From assembly GCF_001661265.1 (NCBI RefSeq), contig NW_017567013.1, positions 1 to 64,000 on the forward strand: DNA of 64,000 bases. Direction: 5' to 3'. Positions 10,872 through 21,500 of this stretch are shown here, piece after piece (positions within the stretch are counted from its first letter, which is position 1; each line of letters starts with the position of its first letter). The position numbers were made by a program, and so were the translations under genes. A model generated the notes under the pieces. The model made no database searches. It was not told where the DNA came from and saw nothing but the letters and a program-made list of their open reading frames with translations. The DNA is from Saitoella complicata NRRL Y-17804. Its lineage: Eukaryota; Ascomycota; Saitoellomycetes; Saitoellales; Saitoellaceae.

Positions 10872-11688
10872 GGTGAGCAGGGTGTATTAGTATCGATGTT
10901 TGGAGAGCACCATCATCGGGACAGCTACCTCTTATACTTAGCTAGACGGAATCGTACTCACGGTTGGACATGGGCCGCGGTTAGGTTCTGTCAGGCGTAG
11001 GCGCCGCGGACCGAGGCCATCTCGCTCCTTCATATTGCGGGCCGGGATTCCATATGTCAGCTCAGGGGCTTAGGCGAGGAAATATGACAGGTGCATTCTT
11101 AATCTTCTTACACGAAATCGTTCATGTTACGGGATTGGGTGCGGGCCGGTGCATATGTGTCTTGCCCGTTACGAGTTCATCGGGGCGCGGCCGAGTGCGA
11201 CTGCCAAGCTCAAGATCCATCGGGGGCCTTGTGTCTTGCTCTTATTCATGTTACTGAATGTATTTGGAATGCGCTTCGCTTTGTATCTATGGCTAGGCCT
11301 TCCCACCACAGGTCTCAGTGCTTAGCGGTATGGAGCATGCGACCAACCATTCCCCACGAACCATAGAAATATAGCAAAAGCCAGGATAATCCAAGGCTCT
11401 ACCTAAATCCGCTACCCACATGTGCCGAAGCAGACCACCTTCAGTTCCAGCTAAGGCTGTGACGAACCACTAGGCCGCCTGCCAATCCGACGCACTCAGT
11501 CGGCATTGCATTTCCAAGCTTAAATGGAAAATATAACGTGAGGGGACATGCGTTCTCCGAGGGTCGACCGCACGCATCTACCATCCCGTTGATGCACACC
11601 GCGAGCAAGACGACAGCTCGTTGATCAAAACTCCTTTCCCACTCCTCATAGCGCACTCACGCCTGCCTCACCATGTCTCCAAGACACC
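10872..11688. other. Intergenic region, 817 bp
   Basis: This lies between the 5' end of the unrecognised gene and the stop of the RsmE-type gene. Short open frames only, and no gene or RNA is supported. Confidence 0.5.
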
Positions 11689-12459
11689 TCAAAACATCCT
11701 TCCCACAAGACACGCAACCGCCGTCTCCGTTCTCAAAATCCGAGGTCCCAACCCAACACAGTCAAACCCAGCTTCCGTCAACGCATCGACCTCAGATGGA
11801 ACCCAGCCACCCTCAGGTCCGATAACGGCGACCACGCCCTCTCCTTCATCCTCTTGAGTCAAGTTATCCCCATCAGAGTTAGCACTCAAGATGTTATACG
11901 GACATTCCCTTCCCCCTTCCACGTGCGCAAAGAATCTTCTACCTTGAGGTTTGTCCGTCCACGACCGCACCCACGGCGCAAACCTCTCGACCTTTTCGAT
12001 GGTCATCTCGACGGTGTCACACGCCTGCTCCAACCCCAGAAGCACTTGTTCCCGTAACCGGGCTGGCTGTGTTTTGGGTGAACCCCAATATGACTTCTCG
12101 ACGCGCCATGCGGGGATGAGGATGAGGGACTTGACGCCTAGTGACGCAGCGGCGAGTACGACGCGGTCCAAAACTTTCGGACGGGGGAGGGCCAGGACTA
12201 GAGTGAATGGCAATTTCTTCGGGGGATTCCTCCAGGCTGCGGAATCATCCCGCGAAGGAAGCCGTAGTTCGACTACTTTGGGTGAGCATGACAATACGGT
12301 CGCGGTGCAGATTTTGTCGTTCAGGAGACCGACTTGGATGGTGAAGCCGGGGGAGGGATGGAGGACGGTATGAATGTGATTGCAGCGGCGGGAGTCTATG
12401 AGGGTTGCTGTTGTACTGTCTGGCGAGAGATCTTCTGGTAGGAGGAGGATGAGGTTCAT
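11689..12459 (-). CDS. RsmE-type rRNA uridine N3-methyltransferase
   Basis: A 256-residue intronless protein of the RsmE family. It has a small N-terminal PUA-like part and a C-terminal SPOUT (alpha/beta-knot) methyltransferase. Knot motifs are clear: LALPRPKVLDRVVLAAASLGV, then AVIGPEGGW and GLGPRILRTETA, which bind S-adenosylmethionine. Bacterial RsmE makes m3U1498 in 16S rRNA, and a fungal nuclear copy most likely acts on the mitochondrial small-subunit rRNA (inference). The frame is open 43 codons upstream to 12588, and that stretch is rich in Ser, Thr and Arg and could be a mitochondrial presequence. If so, the longer 299-residue form is correct. It is divergent from Lon, another mitochondrial gene. 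Confidence 0.82.
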   Translation of the reverse strand: MNLILLLPEDLSPDSTTATLIDSRRCNHIHTVLHPSPGFTIQVGLLNDKICTATVLSCSPKVVELRLPSRDDSAAWRNPPKKLPFTLVLALPRPKVLDRVVLAAASLGVKSLILIPAWRVEKSYWGSPKTQPARLREQVLLGLEQACDTVEMTIEKVERFAPWVRSWTDKPQGRRFFAHVEGGRECPYNILSANSDGDNLTQEDEGEGVVAVIGPEGGWVPSEVDALTEAGFDCVGLGPRILRTETAVACLVGRMF

Positions 12460-12834
12460 TGTGCGGGAGCTCGTAGACTGAGGGTGGAATTCGAGGGTCG
12501 AGTTACCGAAAGTGGAGGATGCAGAGTAACGTTGACTGAATGAATTGGTAGAGATGATGTTACATACAGATAAGACGCAAAAACACAATGATCTATTATT
12601 CGATATCTAGAAGCAGAATCTTCGAGGATCGCATTCTACGACCACTCTCGGGTTCGTCGGTGATTACGTGTGCAGGTGACGTTCAGATCTCGTACGTCGT
12701 CGAACGTACTCTCCGCCGAGACCTCCAAATCGCCGCCATTCAAACCCGCACGACCGACCTCTGCGAAATATTACCCAGGTCATATCCTTCGATATATACA
12801 TATCCGTCTAGAAAGCAGACTCAATATCTTCAAT
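12460..12834. promoter_or_regulatory. Divergent promoter between RsmE-type and Lon genes
   Basis: 375 bp separates two divergently transcribed genes for (probable) mitochondrial proteins, so it must hold both promoters. A TATATATACATAT run near 12790-12802 lies about 35-45 bp before the Lon ATG. No specific factor site is claimed. Confidence 0.4.
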
Positions 12835-15800
12835 ATGGCCTCTCGTGCCCGCCTCTCAACAGGCTTGAAGCAAGTGCCGCAGCACCTTCGCGCATACGGA
12901 TCACGACGACTTGCGATTTCCACGGTAAACGCCGGTCAAAGGCCCCTACCTACGTGTTTTGCGTCGGTGCCCGTCGCAAGACGACAATACCATCTCGGTC
13001 CGTTCAAGCAGACATTCTTGGTGGCGAAGGATCAGGATGACAAGAAGGGATCAGGAAGGCCGCCAGCGGCAGCTGAGGACAAGGAAGAGAAGCAGAACGA
13101 AGATGAAGTGAAGCCAGAGGAAGAACAGAAGCAGAAAGAAGAGGAGTTGAAGCCCGAGGAGTCGAAGGAGGCTAAGGGCGTGCGCACGGTCGGTGCTGCG
13201 GGAACGACGGGCGGTGGCAACATTGTCGATTCATCCTCCGCGAACTCACCACCATCGCTCCCGGCGCGACCTACGGTGCCTTCAACTTACCCGCGCCTCC
13301 TCGCGCTTCCGATCACCCGTCGTCCTCTCTTCCCTGGTTTCTACAAGGCAGTGGTAATCCGCAACCCGCAAGTCCGCGCCGCCATCAAGGAGCTTTTGGC
13401 TCGTGGTCAGCCGTACATCGGTGCTTTCCTCCTCAAGACCGAAGACGACGTAGATGTCATCGAGGACAAAAACAAGGTCTGGGAAACCGGTGTGTTCTGT
13501 CAAATCACCAGCGTATTCGAGAACGCCAAGAAAGACGGGGAAAGCGAGACTTTGACGGCTGTGTTGTACCCGCATAGACGAATCAAGATGTTGGGATTGG
13601 TCGACAAGAAGGGTGAGGCTGAGGTTGTCGATGAGGGTGTTGTGGTGGATGCTGCTGTTGAGGAGAAGCCTGCGACACCGGAGAACGAAGGCGATGTCAT
13701 CGCGTCGTTCGAGCCTGAAGTGGAAGTTGAGGCGACGAAGCCTGATGCTGGTGCCGAACCTGCCCGCAAGTTCAACCCAGTCGCGTTCTTGAACTCCGAG
13801 GAGTATTCGGGCGTTAGCGTGGTTGACGCAGAGAACGTGTCGGACAAACCGTATGAACGCAGCTCATCCACCATGAAGGCTCTTACCGCAGAGATTATCG
13901 GTGTTTTCAAGGAGATTGCCGCGCTGAACCCTCTATTCAAAGAGCAGATCGCATCCTTCTCTATCTCTCAGTCCGCCGGTAATGTTTTCGATGACCCCTC
14001 CAAGCTCGCTGACTTTGCCGCCGCGGTAAGTGGTGCAGAAGTCCAGGAACTCCAGAACGTTCTTGAGAGCCTGGTGGTGGAGGACCGACTCCAGAAGGCT
14101 CTTGAGGTACTCAAGAAGGAGCTGCTGAGCGCACAGTTGCAGAGTAAGATTTCCAAGGACATTGAGACTAAGATCGCCAAGAGACATAAGGAGCACTTCT
14201 TGCGCGAGCAGCTTCAGGGCATCAAGCGCGAGTTGGGTATGGAGAGCGATGGGAAGGATAAGCTTGTTGAGAAGTTCGACGAGAGGGTAAAGAAATTGAA
14301 CATGCCGGAACACGTCAAGAAGGTGTTCGAGGAGGAATTGAACAAGTTGCAGGGTTTAGAGCCCCAGGGCAGTGAGTTCAACGTTACGCGAAATTACTTG
14401 GACTGGTTGACGCAGATCCCATGGGGTCAACGCAGTCCGGAGAACTTCCATGTAGGACACGCCGCAAAGGTGCTCGATGAGGATCATTACGGTCTCAAGG
14501 ACATCAAAGAACGTATTCTGGAGTTCATCGCGGTCGGTAAACTCAAGGGTACTGTTCAGGGCAAGATTCTTTGCTTCGTCGGACCCCCTGGTGTCGGAAA
14601 GACGAGTATTGGCAAGTCCATTGCCAGGGCTTTGGACAGGAGGTTCTTTAGGTTCAGTGTTGGTGGTTTGACGGACGTTGCGGAAATCAAGGGTCACCGA
14701 CGTACCTACATCGGCGCCATGCCAGGACAGATGATTCAAGCCCTGAAGAATGTCGGCGTGGAGAATCCCTTGGTACTCATCGATGAGATTGATAAGATCG
14801 GTCGGGGGCATGGTGACCCGTCCGCTGCCCTTTTGGAACTGCTTGATCCAGAGCAGAACAACTCATTCTTGGACCATTACCTCGACGTTCCGGTCGACTT
14901 GAGCAAGGTACTCTTTGTCTGTACGGCTAACTCGTTGGACACCATTCCTGGCCCTCTGTTGGATCGCATGGAGGTGATTGAGCTGAGCGGTTATATCGCA
15001 CAAGAAAAGCTCAAGATTGCTGAGAAGTACCTTTCTCCTGTTGCGAAGGAAGCTGCCGGCTTGAAGGACGCGAATGTAGACCTTACGCAGGATGCCATCG
15101 AAATGCTGATCAAAGCCTACTGCAGGGAGAGCGGTGTCCGCAATTTGAAGAAGCATATTGACAAAGTTTACCGGAAGGCAGCGTACAAGATTGTTCAGGA
15201 CGTGGGTGAGGAGGAGTTGAGTGAGGAGAAGGCTCTGACGGAGGAGGGCAAAGAAGCAAAGGAAGCTGTTGAGGTCGAGCAGATGCAGGAGGCAGTCAAG
15301 AAGGAGGAGGGTGGGAAGACCGAGGAGAGGGATCAACCCTTGACCGAAGCCGCTAAGGAGGACAGCAAGACTAGCGAGCCCCGCAAGCCGATGAAGGTTC
15401 CTGATTCTGTCGCCGTCAAGATTGAATCCAGTAATCTGAAGGATTACGTTGGTCCACCGGTATTCACTTCTGATCGCATATTCGAGACAACGCCGGCCGG
15501 TGTCGTCATGGGTCTTGGAGTTAGCGGCTTGGGTGGCTCTGCCCTCTACGTGGAATCTATCGCGCAAAATGCTCTTGGTAAGCATTCAAAGCCGGGATTC
15601 ATGTTAACTGGTCACCTGGGTGACGTGATGAAGGAATCTGCTTCCATTGCGTCTTCCTATACCAAGAGCTTCATTGCCCGCGAATTCCCTCAGAACCGCT
15701 TCTTCGAGAAAGCGAGCGTGCACTTGCACTTCCCGGCGGGTTCTATACAGAAGGATGGTCCCAGTGCTGGTATTACGATGGCAACCTCACTGTTATCCCT

Positions 15801-16125
15801 GGCCTTTGATCACGCGCTTGACCCCACAATCGGCATGACTGGTGAGTTGACCCTGTCTGGGAAGGTGCTTAAAATCGGTGGCTTGAGGGAGAAGGCCATT
15901 GCTGCCAAGCGCAGCGGCGTGAAGACCATCATCTTCCCCAGTGACAACAAGGCCGATTGGGAGGAAATGCCCGAACACATCAAGGAGGGTCTTGAGGGTA
16001 AACCTGCGGAGTGGTACAAGGATGTCTTTGAGGTGGCCTTCAAGGATCTCGACAAAACGAGAGCGGCTACCCGATGGATCGAGGACTTCAAAAGGGATTT
16101 TGGTGGTGACGAGGTTGTAGCGTAA
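12835..16125 (+). CDS. PIM1: Mitochondrial ATP-dependent Lon protease (Pim1)
   Basis: A 1096-residue intronless Lon protease. The N-terminus (MASRARLSTGLKQVPQHLR...) is rich in Arg and Ser, as expected for a mitochondrial presequence, and is followed by an acidic linker. Then come the LON substrate-binding domain (about residues 155-470), the AAA+ ATPase with Walker A GPPGVGKT (583-590) and Walker B LIDEID (648-653), and the protease domain. The catalytic dyad is Ser977 (DGPSAG) and Lys1020 (GGLREKAI), spaced exactly 43 residues as in E. coli Lon. A charged insert (about 790-860) sits between ATPase and protease domains, as in yeast Pim1. The role is degradation of misfolded and oxidised matrix proteins and mtDNA maintenance. 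The frame is open upstream, but the ATG at 12835 starts the targeting sequence. Confidence 0.96.
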   Translation: MASRARLSTGLKQVPQHLRAYGSRRLAISTVNAGQRPLPTCFASVPVARRQYHLGPFKQTFLVAKDQDDKKGSGRPPAAAEDKEEKQNEDEVKPEEEQKQKEEELKPEESKEAKGVRTVGAAGTTGGGNIVDSSSANSPPSLPARPTVPSTYPRLLALPITRRPLFPGFYKAVVIRNPQVRAAIKELLARGQPYIGAFLLKTEDDVDVIEDKNKVWETGVFCQITSVFENAKKDGESETLTAVLYPHRRIKMLGLVDKKGEAEVVDEGVVVDAAVEEKPATPENEGDVIASFEPEVEVEATKPDAGAEPARKFNPVAFLNSEEYSGVSVVDAENVSDKPYERSSSTMKALTAEIIGVFKEIAALNPLFKEQIASFSISQSAGNVFDDPSKLADFAAAVSGAEVQELQNVLESLVVEDRLQKALEVLKKELLSAQLQSKISKDIETKIAKRHKEHFLREQLQGIKRELGMESDGKDKLVEKFDERVKKLNMPEHVKKVFEEELNKLQGLEPQGSEFNVTRNYLDWLTQIPWGQRSPENFHVGHAAKVLDEDHYGLKDIKERILEFIAVGKLKGTVQGKILCFVGPPGVGKTSIGKSIARALDRRFFRFSVGGLTDVAEIKGHRRTYIGAMPGQMIQALKNVGVENPLVLIDEIDKIGRGHGDPSAALLELLDPEQNNSFLDHYLDVPVDLSKVLFVCTANSLDTIPGPLLDRMEVIELSGYIAQEKLKIAEKYLSPVAKEAAGLKDANVDLTQDAIEMLIKAYCRESGVRNLKKHIDKVYRKAAYKIVQDVGEEELSEEKALTEEGKEAKEAVEVEQMQEAVKKEEGGKTEERDQPLTEAAKEDSKTSEPRKPMKVPDSVAVKIESSNLKDYVGPPVFTSDRIFETTPAGVVMGLGVSGLGGSALYVESIAQNALGKHSKPGFMLTGHLGDVMKESASIASSYTKSFIAREFPQNRFFEKASVHLHFPAGSIQKDGPSAGITMATSLLSLAFDHALDPTIGMTGELTLSGKVLKIGGLREKAIAAKRSGVKTIIFPSDNKADWEEMPEHIKEGLEGKPAEWYKDVFEVAFKDLDKTRAATRWIEDFKRDFGGDEVVA

Positions 16126-16801
16126 GGTCATGCGTTAAGGAGCGTTGGAGGTACGATACTTGGTTTCTTTTCTTCGCGCATTTTCTTGCTTCATGTCTAT
16201 ATAGGCGTTTGATTTCGTTCAATGGATTAGCATCGGATTATCAATTCCTCTCAATATTAAATTTACCTGGATCATGCCTTTTCAGCCATTGTAAATCAGC
16301 CAAAGTTATAAAGGCGGACGTTTGCGTTTACGCATACTTGCGTCACCGGTGTGCTACCCAATGAACGGCGTTGGAGGTCCCCGGAAGAAAGTATATTCGA
16401 GGGTTTGAATCACCTAATGGTGAATGGCAGTGAACGTCCGGCCCCCTTGGACGCCCGTTTTTGCCGGTCATTGCTACATGGATCAGAAAACTCCGGATGC
16501 GGCTTACGCGCGGCTAGCGCTTCCCTGGCGGGCGGAACTCGAGCCAACCGGATCAGGATCGAGCGCAAGACAGTTCAAACCCAATGTCCAATCAGAACCT
16601 TAGTCTAGTCCAAGACCCAAAAACCTAAGCTAACGATGTTACACAATCAAATTGCAACTTGCGCTCCTTCCCAAACTTCCAATCTCAACCGCACACTCCA
16701 TGCTCCAACAGCATACCAGCACAACAGTGACATGGCTTTACCAGGCTTCCAGGCGGCAAAAAACATCTTTCTCTGATCTTAAGGATTCGATGAGCGAGTG
16801 A

Positions 16802-17335
16802 GACGCCGGAGATTTTGCTTACACGGGGTACCTTTCCTGCAAAGGAACTTCTGGGTGGTCCTCCAGTTGATGATGCTTATCTTGATGCCAGCCCCGAGAA
16901 GGGATGTGATTCGAGTTTGATGTTGTTTAGGTATTTTGAATCGTCTGGTAGCAACTCCGAAACATTGATTTTAAGGAGTAGCAAGGGATATGCTGGAGCT
17001 TTTGCTATGACCGGAGTTCTGCAAGGAACTTCCGGTTGGTATTCCACTCGTTGATGTTCATCTTGATGCCAGCCCAGAGAAGGGATGTGCCCTTGGTTGC
17101 ACGGTAGGGGTCGTACCACTCACTACTTGGTACGCTCGACACCTGCAACCTGTTCTGTGATCGTGTTTAGGTCCCGCTAGATATCACCGTCGTTTAGCCA
17201 AGGTCTTAAGGACTTAGTGAACAAATGATGCACTGGTGATTTAGCTTACCCGGGGTCCCTGCTAGGGGCCTTCCGGGTGGTCCATCTCGTTAAGGCTTAT
17301 TTTGCTGCCAGCCCTGAGAAGGGGTGTCGCCTTGG
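16802..17335. repeat. Three degenerate ~105 bp direct repeats
   Basis: Related segments lie at about 16802-16913, 16991-17096 and 17230-17335, about 185-240 bp apart. Each has an AACTTCCGGGTGGT-like core followed by CTTGATGCCAGCCC and GAGAAGGGATGT. A weaker partial fourth match lies near 17454-17510. Read on the minus strand, the units give related peptides such as GTSLLWAGIKMNINEW and ITSLLGAGIKISIINW, so they could be the remains of a repeat-containing gene. No intact frame joins them. Confidence 0.6.
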
Positions 17336-17634
17336 TTGTGTTCGGTTGGGGTTGTATTCGGTACTCGGTAGCCTGGACACCGGATACGTGTACTCGACAA
17401 ACAGGCTGTGCCCCGAACCCAAGGTTCTGGGGATCTTGCGTAAGTAACGTACTGGTGCGTAAGCTCACCACTAACCAGGGTTTTTTTACAGATGAGCTTC
17501 CGGGTGTACTTCGAGCGTGTGGGACTCTGCAGCCCCTAGCTTTGGAGAACAGCGCTGCATTCAAATTTCATACCAAGCAGCCATGGGACTAACCATACTG
17601 TGACAGTCCTAAAGCGTATACCTCCACACACTGA

Positions 17635-17971
17635 GATAGACGGAGCTTAAACGAACATGTTCTGCCTGTGGTTTCTTTGATTCTAACAGTTTTTGAGGTT
17701 CGTGGGCCCAGTGAGTGTTTTCGATGCTTTCATGCATGTCCATGCAACATCATGCACCTCCGCCAAAACACTTCACATTGTCATAGCTCTCTGAGAAATG
17801 GTGCTACACGCAGTTCGAGGACATCAATCGATTCCTAAACGTCTGGCCTATTGGTTTCCCCCCTGAAACCGCCCTCACAAGCCTTGTCTATGAAAATGGG
17901 CGTGTTCAGTAAACCATCCCCGCACAGATCGGCAGTAAAACGCGCGCCGTCAAGAATTTTGCACACAGCAG
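17635..17971 (+). mobile_element. Truncated copy of the 24-bp-TIR DNA element
   Basis: These 337 bp align along their full length, by eye at roughly 85% identity, with the right half of the complete element at 40480-41088. The match ends with the same terminal inverted repeat (GTCAAGAATTTTGCACACAGCAG). The left half and left terminus are missing, so this copy is non-autonomous and broken. The base pair after the right end is TG rather than the TA seen beside the complete copy. Confidence 0.8.
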
Positions 17972-18577
17972 TGCCCGAACCGCCCAAGCTGTCAATCAAC
18001 AGTCCCCATTTGACGGTGGCCGATGAAAGAACCACAGATGGCTAAAGTATCCGAACCTCGAGGATTGTCGACATCTGGTGTTCATTTTCGTGTGACTGAC
18101 TATCAAGTATGGCTGCCGTAGGTGACATGAAGGAGCCCCCCCACAGAGAACTCATTCCTAAGCATCCCCTGGATTCGTTTGGCCCGGTGTGCGTTCAGAG
18201 GCTAGCTCGCGCTCAACCGGCTCGGCGTGGAGAAAGGTGCTGGGTGCTGAGGAGATCCGCTTGTTCACTTGTTTTCCCGCATGGAACTCAGGGCTTTACG
18301 TTCTGTTTTTTGAAGTGACCTCGAGCGGTCGACCCATGGCATTCTGAAAGCAGCACACACACGCAGGTACCCAATAGTAAGCAGAAGAGACCCAATTTCT
18401 TTTACACCAAACTCAGTAGTTCTGCTTCAGCTGCAGGTAAATGTTATGGTATTCACCACGACGTTCGGTGGATTTTTCCCACGGTTCTCCCGCATCCGGC
18501 GGCCTACAAATTCGCAGTCGCTATGCTATAAGTACAATGGTCTTCCCTATGGAAGGGAGGGTCAACGGTATGATCAA

Positions 18578-21500
18578 CTACCACGACAAATCCTGCGCCT
18601 GATAAAAGGTGACTGCATCCTCCTTCTCACACTCGTATTTGTCGAGCGCTCTCTTGCGTTGAAAGTAGATGGAGCAATCCCTATGTAATCCGTCAGTTCC
18701 GCAGCTGGGAAACTTAGAATGGCAAACAGTGAGCACTTACAAATTTGTGCACATCACTTCTTCCAGGCCATCACCCTGACACACCCGACACATGTCGAAA
18801 AGCCTTTCCTTCGACACCTCAAGTGCTTTCACAGCCTCCCTCTTGCCCTCACCGATTTTAACAGACTGCCCTTGGTGAGCACAGCACAGCTTCTTCCCAC
18901 TCTTCGCTTGCTCCCCACACACGACACATCTCGCCAACGTTTTCGCCCCAGATTTCAAGAACGCACTCATCATACCCGTACCCCCAACTTTTGGGACACT
19001 CTTGACCTTGACTTTGAAAAGCTCGTCCACCTCTTTCCTCTCCATCAACAACTCCAAGATCCTACTTAACGGATTCCGTACCGTATGCTCCAAGTAATAC
19101 TCATAATCCACGTTCAAGCCTTCTTTCATCGCCCATTCCGGATCCTCGGCTTTTTCGAAGCCCTTCGCGTTGGCAGGAGCGGCGATGAACACGTAAGGGA
19201 TCCGCTCGCCGTCTTTGAATGTACGACTCGGATTCCGTTTTCGGATTTTGTCGATGACTGCGATATGCGGTTGTGTTGTTTTGTAGTCAGCTGCTTCGGT
19301 ACCGAGCCAGAGACCCTGTACGAGTTGTTAGTTCGGAATGCCCAGGATCCCGCTTGAACCCCATACCTTCGTCATGATGAACTTGCCGATATCGAATTCA
19401 CCGTTTGCTATCCGCTTTATATTGCTGCCACGAATATCAGCTCTCCCCAACATTGGTGCAAGACATGCGAGCTTACCTTCGCACAGACTCCTTCACCTCC
19501 TCGATAACGTCATTCCTCCCTCTCTTCTTACTTTGCAACAGTATATTCAATACCTCACCCATGAGATCCGCAATTAAGGGTACCGCATCCCTCCGGTTAG
19601 CCTCTAATCCTTTCACTTCAATCCCATTCGCATCCTCGGCCTTTGTCCACGAAAGCCCGGCATACCTCTTTCGATTCACCAACAAAGAAGGGAAAAGGAC
19701 CTGTACGCACTCGTGAGCCCAATAACTTCGTTTGGTTCAGGAGTGATTACGTTCTCGAACTCCAATTGCACGGGATCATCCCAGACTTCACTAACCTCCC
19801 CCGCCATCCTCTTCCCAAACTCCACCGCCTCAGCAACACCCATCCCATACACCTTCACAAAACACGAATCGGTATCACCATACACAACCTCCACCCTCTT
19901 CCCTTCCCCCTCAACATTAAACTTACTCTCGATAACACGCTTCGCCTCCTCGAGCAACAACCCACCCGTAACAATCGTCGTCTCAGCAAGCGGGAGACAC
20001 TGCAACTTACTCTCCTTCGCACCCGTGAAGCCATACATCGCATTCGCCACCACCTTCAAGCTCTTCTGTCGTCCATCGAGGACTGCGCGGACGACGGGGT
20101 CTGCGGTGGCGTTCATCATCTCCTTCACTTTCCGCCGCTGCGAGAGGAAATGTCTGAGGATGAGGGGCACGATTCCTTCTTTCACGTGAGGTTTCGCGAA
20201 GAAGCAGCGCGTTGGGCCGTAGCCCTGGGTATAATCAGACTCCGGGAGATCAGAAGGTGAGGCGAGAAGTGTAGAATAGCACAGATTCCTCGATATCAGG
20301 ATCCTGTACGGAACTCGGCATAGGTCAGCTTCTTTCAACAAAATGAATCCTGGAAAACAGTACGATGGATACAAACTCCGAAAATCCAACACGATAACTG
20401 GGTTCTCCATATCATATCCAACCCTCGGCATCCAATTGACCGGTCCCTCGGTCATCTGTGAGTCATACCGTTGTCCTGTACGACGATATCAGCCAACGAC
20501 CACAGCTTTTCGGCTACGTCGCCATACCGCTCGGAACAACGATTCCCCTCGCCCCACAAAACCGGAATAACTGTCCATACAACCGCCTCATCTGTCCCTT
20601 CGACACGACATCCTAAATCCCGTCATCAGTTTTCCCATGATACTGAAAGACCGGAAGAGGAGTATGACACTCACATTCAAGTTAATCCCACAAACCCTCG
20701 CCATTTCCACGGCACTAACGACAACCTGTCCCTTCCTCATCAACCCAAGCCCAACCCTCGCCTCTCTCGCAATATACCTCTCAAGCCTCTCCCTTCGTCC
20801 CTTCCTCCACATCTCACCCAACACCACCTTCCCGAACCTCTCAAGTCTATGACCAAGCATCATCTCCGACGCCTCTTGCAACGAATACGTCCTCATCCTC
20901 TCCTCCCTCTCCAGAATCAACCGCAGATCCAATACCCACCGTCCTACGACCCCCAACTCAACTTGTTCCCGGTTACTCGTCCCCACCATTCTCCGCTGAC
21001 TTCGGACCCAGGATGCACTATACACCTGCCTCGTCTTCGGTTTGAGCTGGATGGAGGATGGACGGGATAGGGTAGCGAAGGAGGGGAGGTTGAAGGCTGT
21101 TGCGCGGGTGAGGAGGAGGGAGAGGGTATCGCCGAGGTCGTACCCTGTCAGGATATCGGGATCGTAGGATATGATGAGGTCGTGGAGGCCTGGTACCGAG
21201 CCGAAGAGTGTCAGCGGTGGCCAAGAAAAATTATTATGCGTACAAAAAAAAAAGAGACATACCTTGTAACATCTCTCTTTCGCTACTGAACCGGATGACG
21301 TTCATGTGACCCTCGTTCGCATCGTCCGTGGCACATGGATCATCTGGTTCTTTGCCAACCTTGATACCCAGTCCCGGCATTTTCAAGTTCTTCATCTCGT
21401 TATCGCCGCTTCCGTGGGTGAGTAGCAGGACCTTATCACCTGCACAACCACAGGTACCCCCGTCCTCCTCCGTAACTTGCTCCGTCAATATCACCGTAAT

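Larger units (their letters stand above)
16126..18577. other. 2.4 kb non-genic, repeat-bearing region
   Basis: No intact gene is visible between Lon and the polymerase gene. The stretch holds three degenerate copies of a ~105 bp repeat (16802-17335) and a truncated transposon copy (17635-17971), both listed separately. The remainder has only short, featureless frames. Confidence 0.6.
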
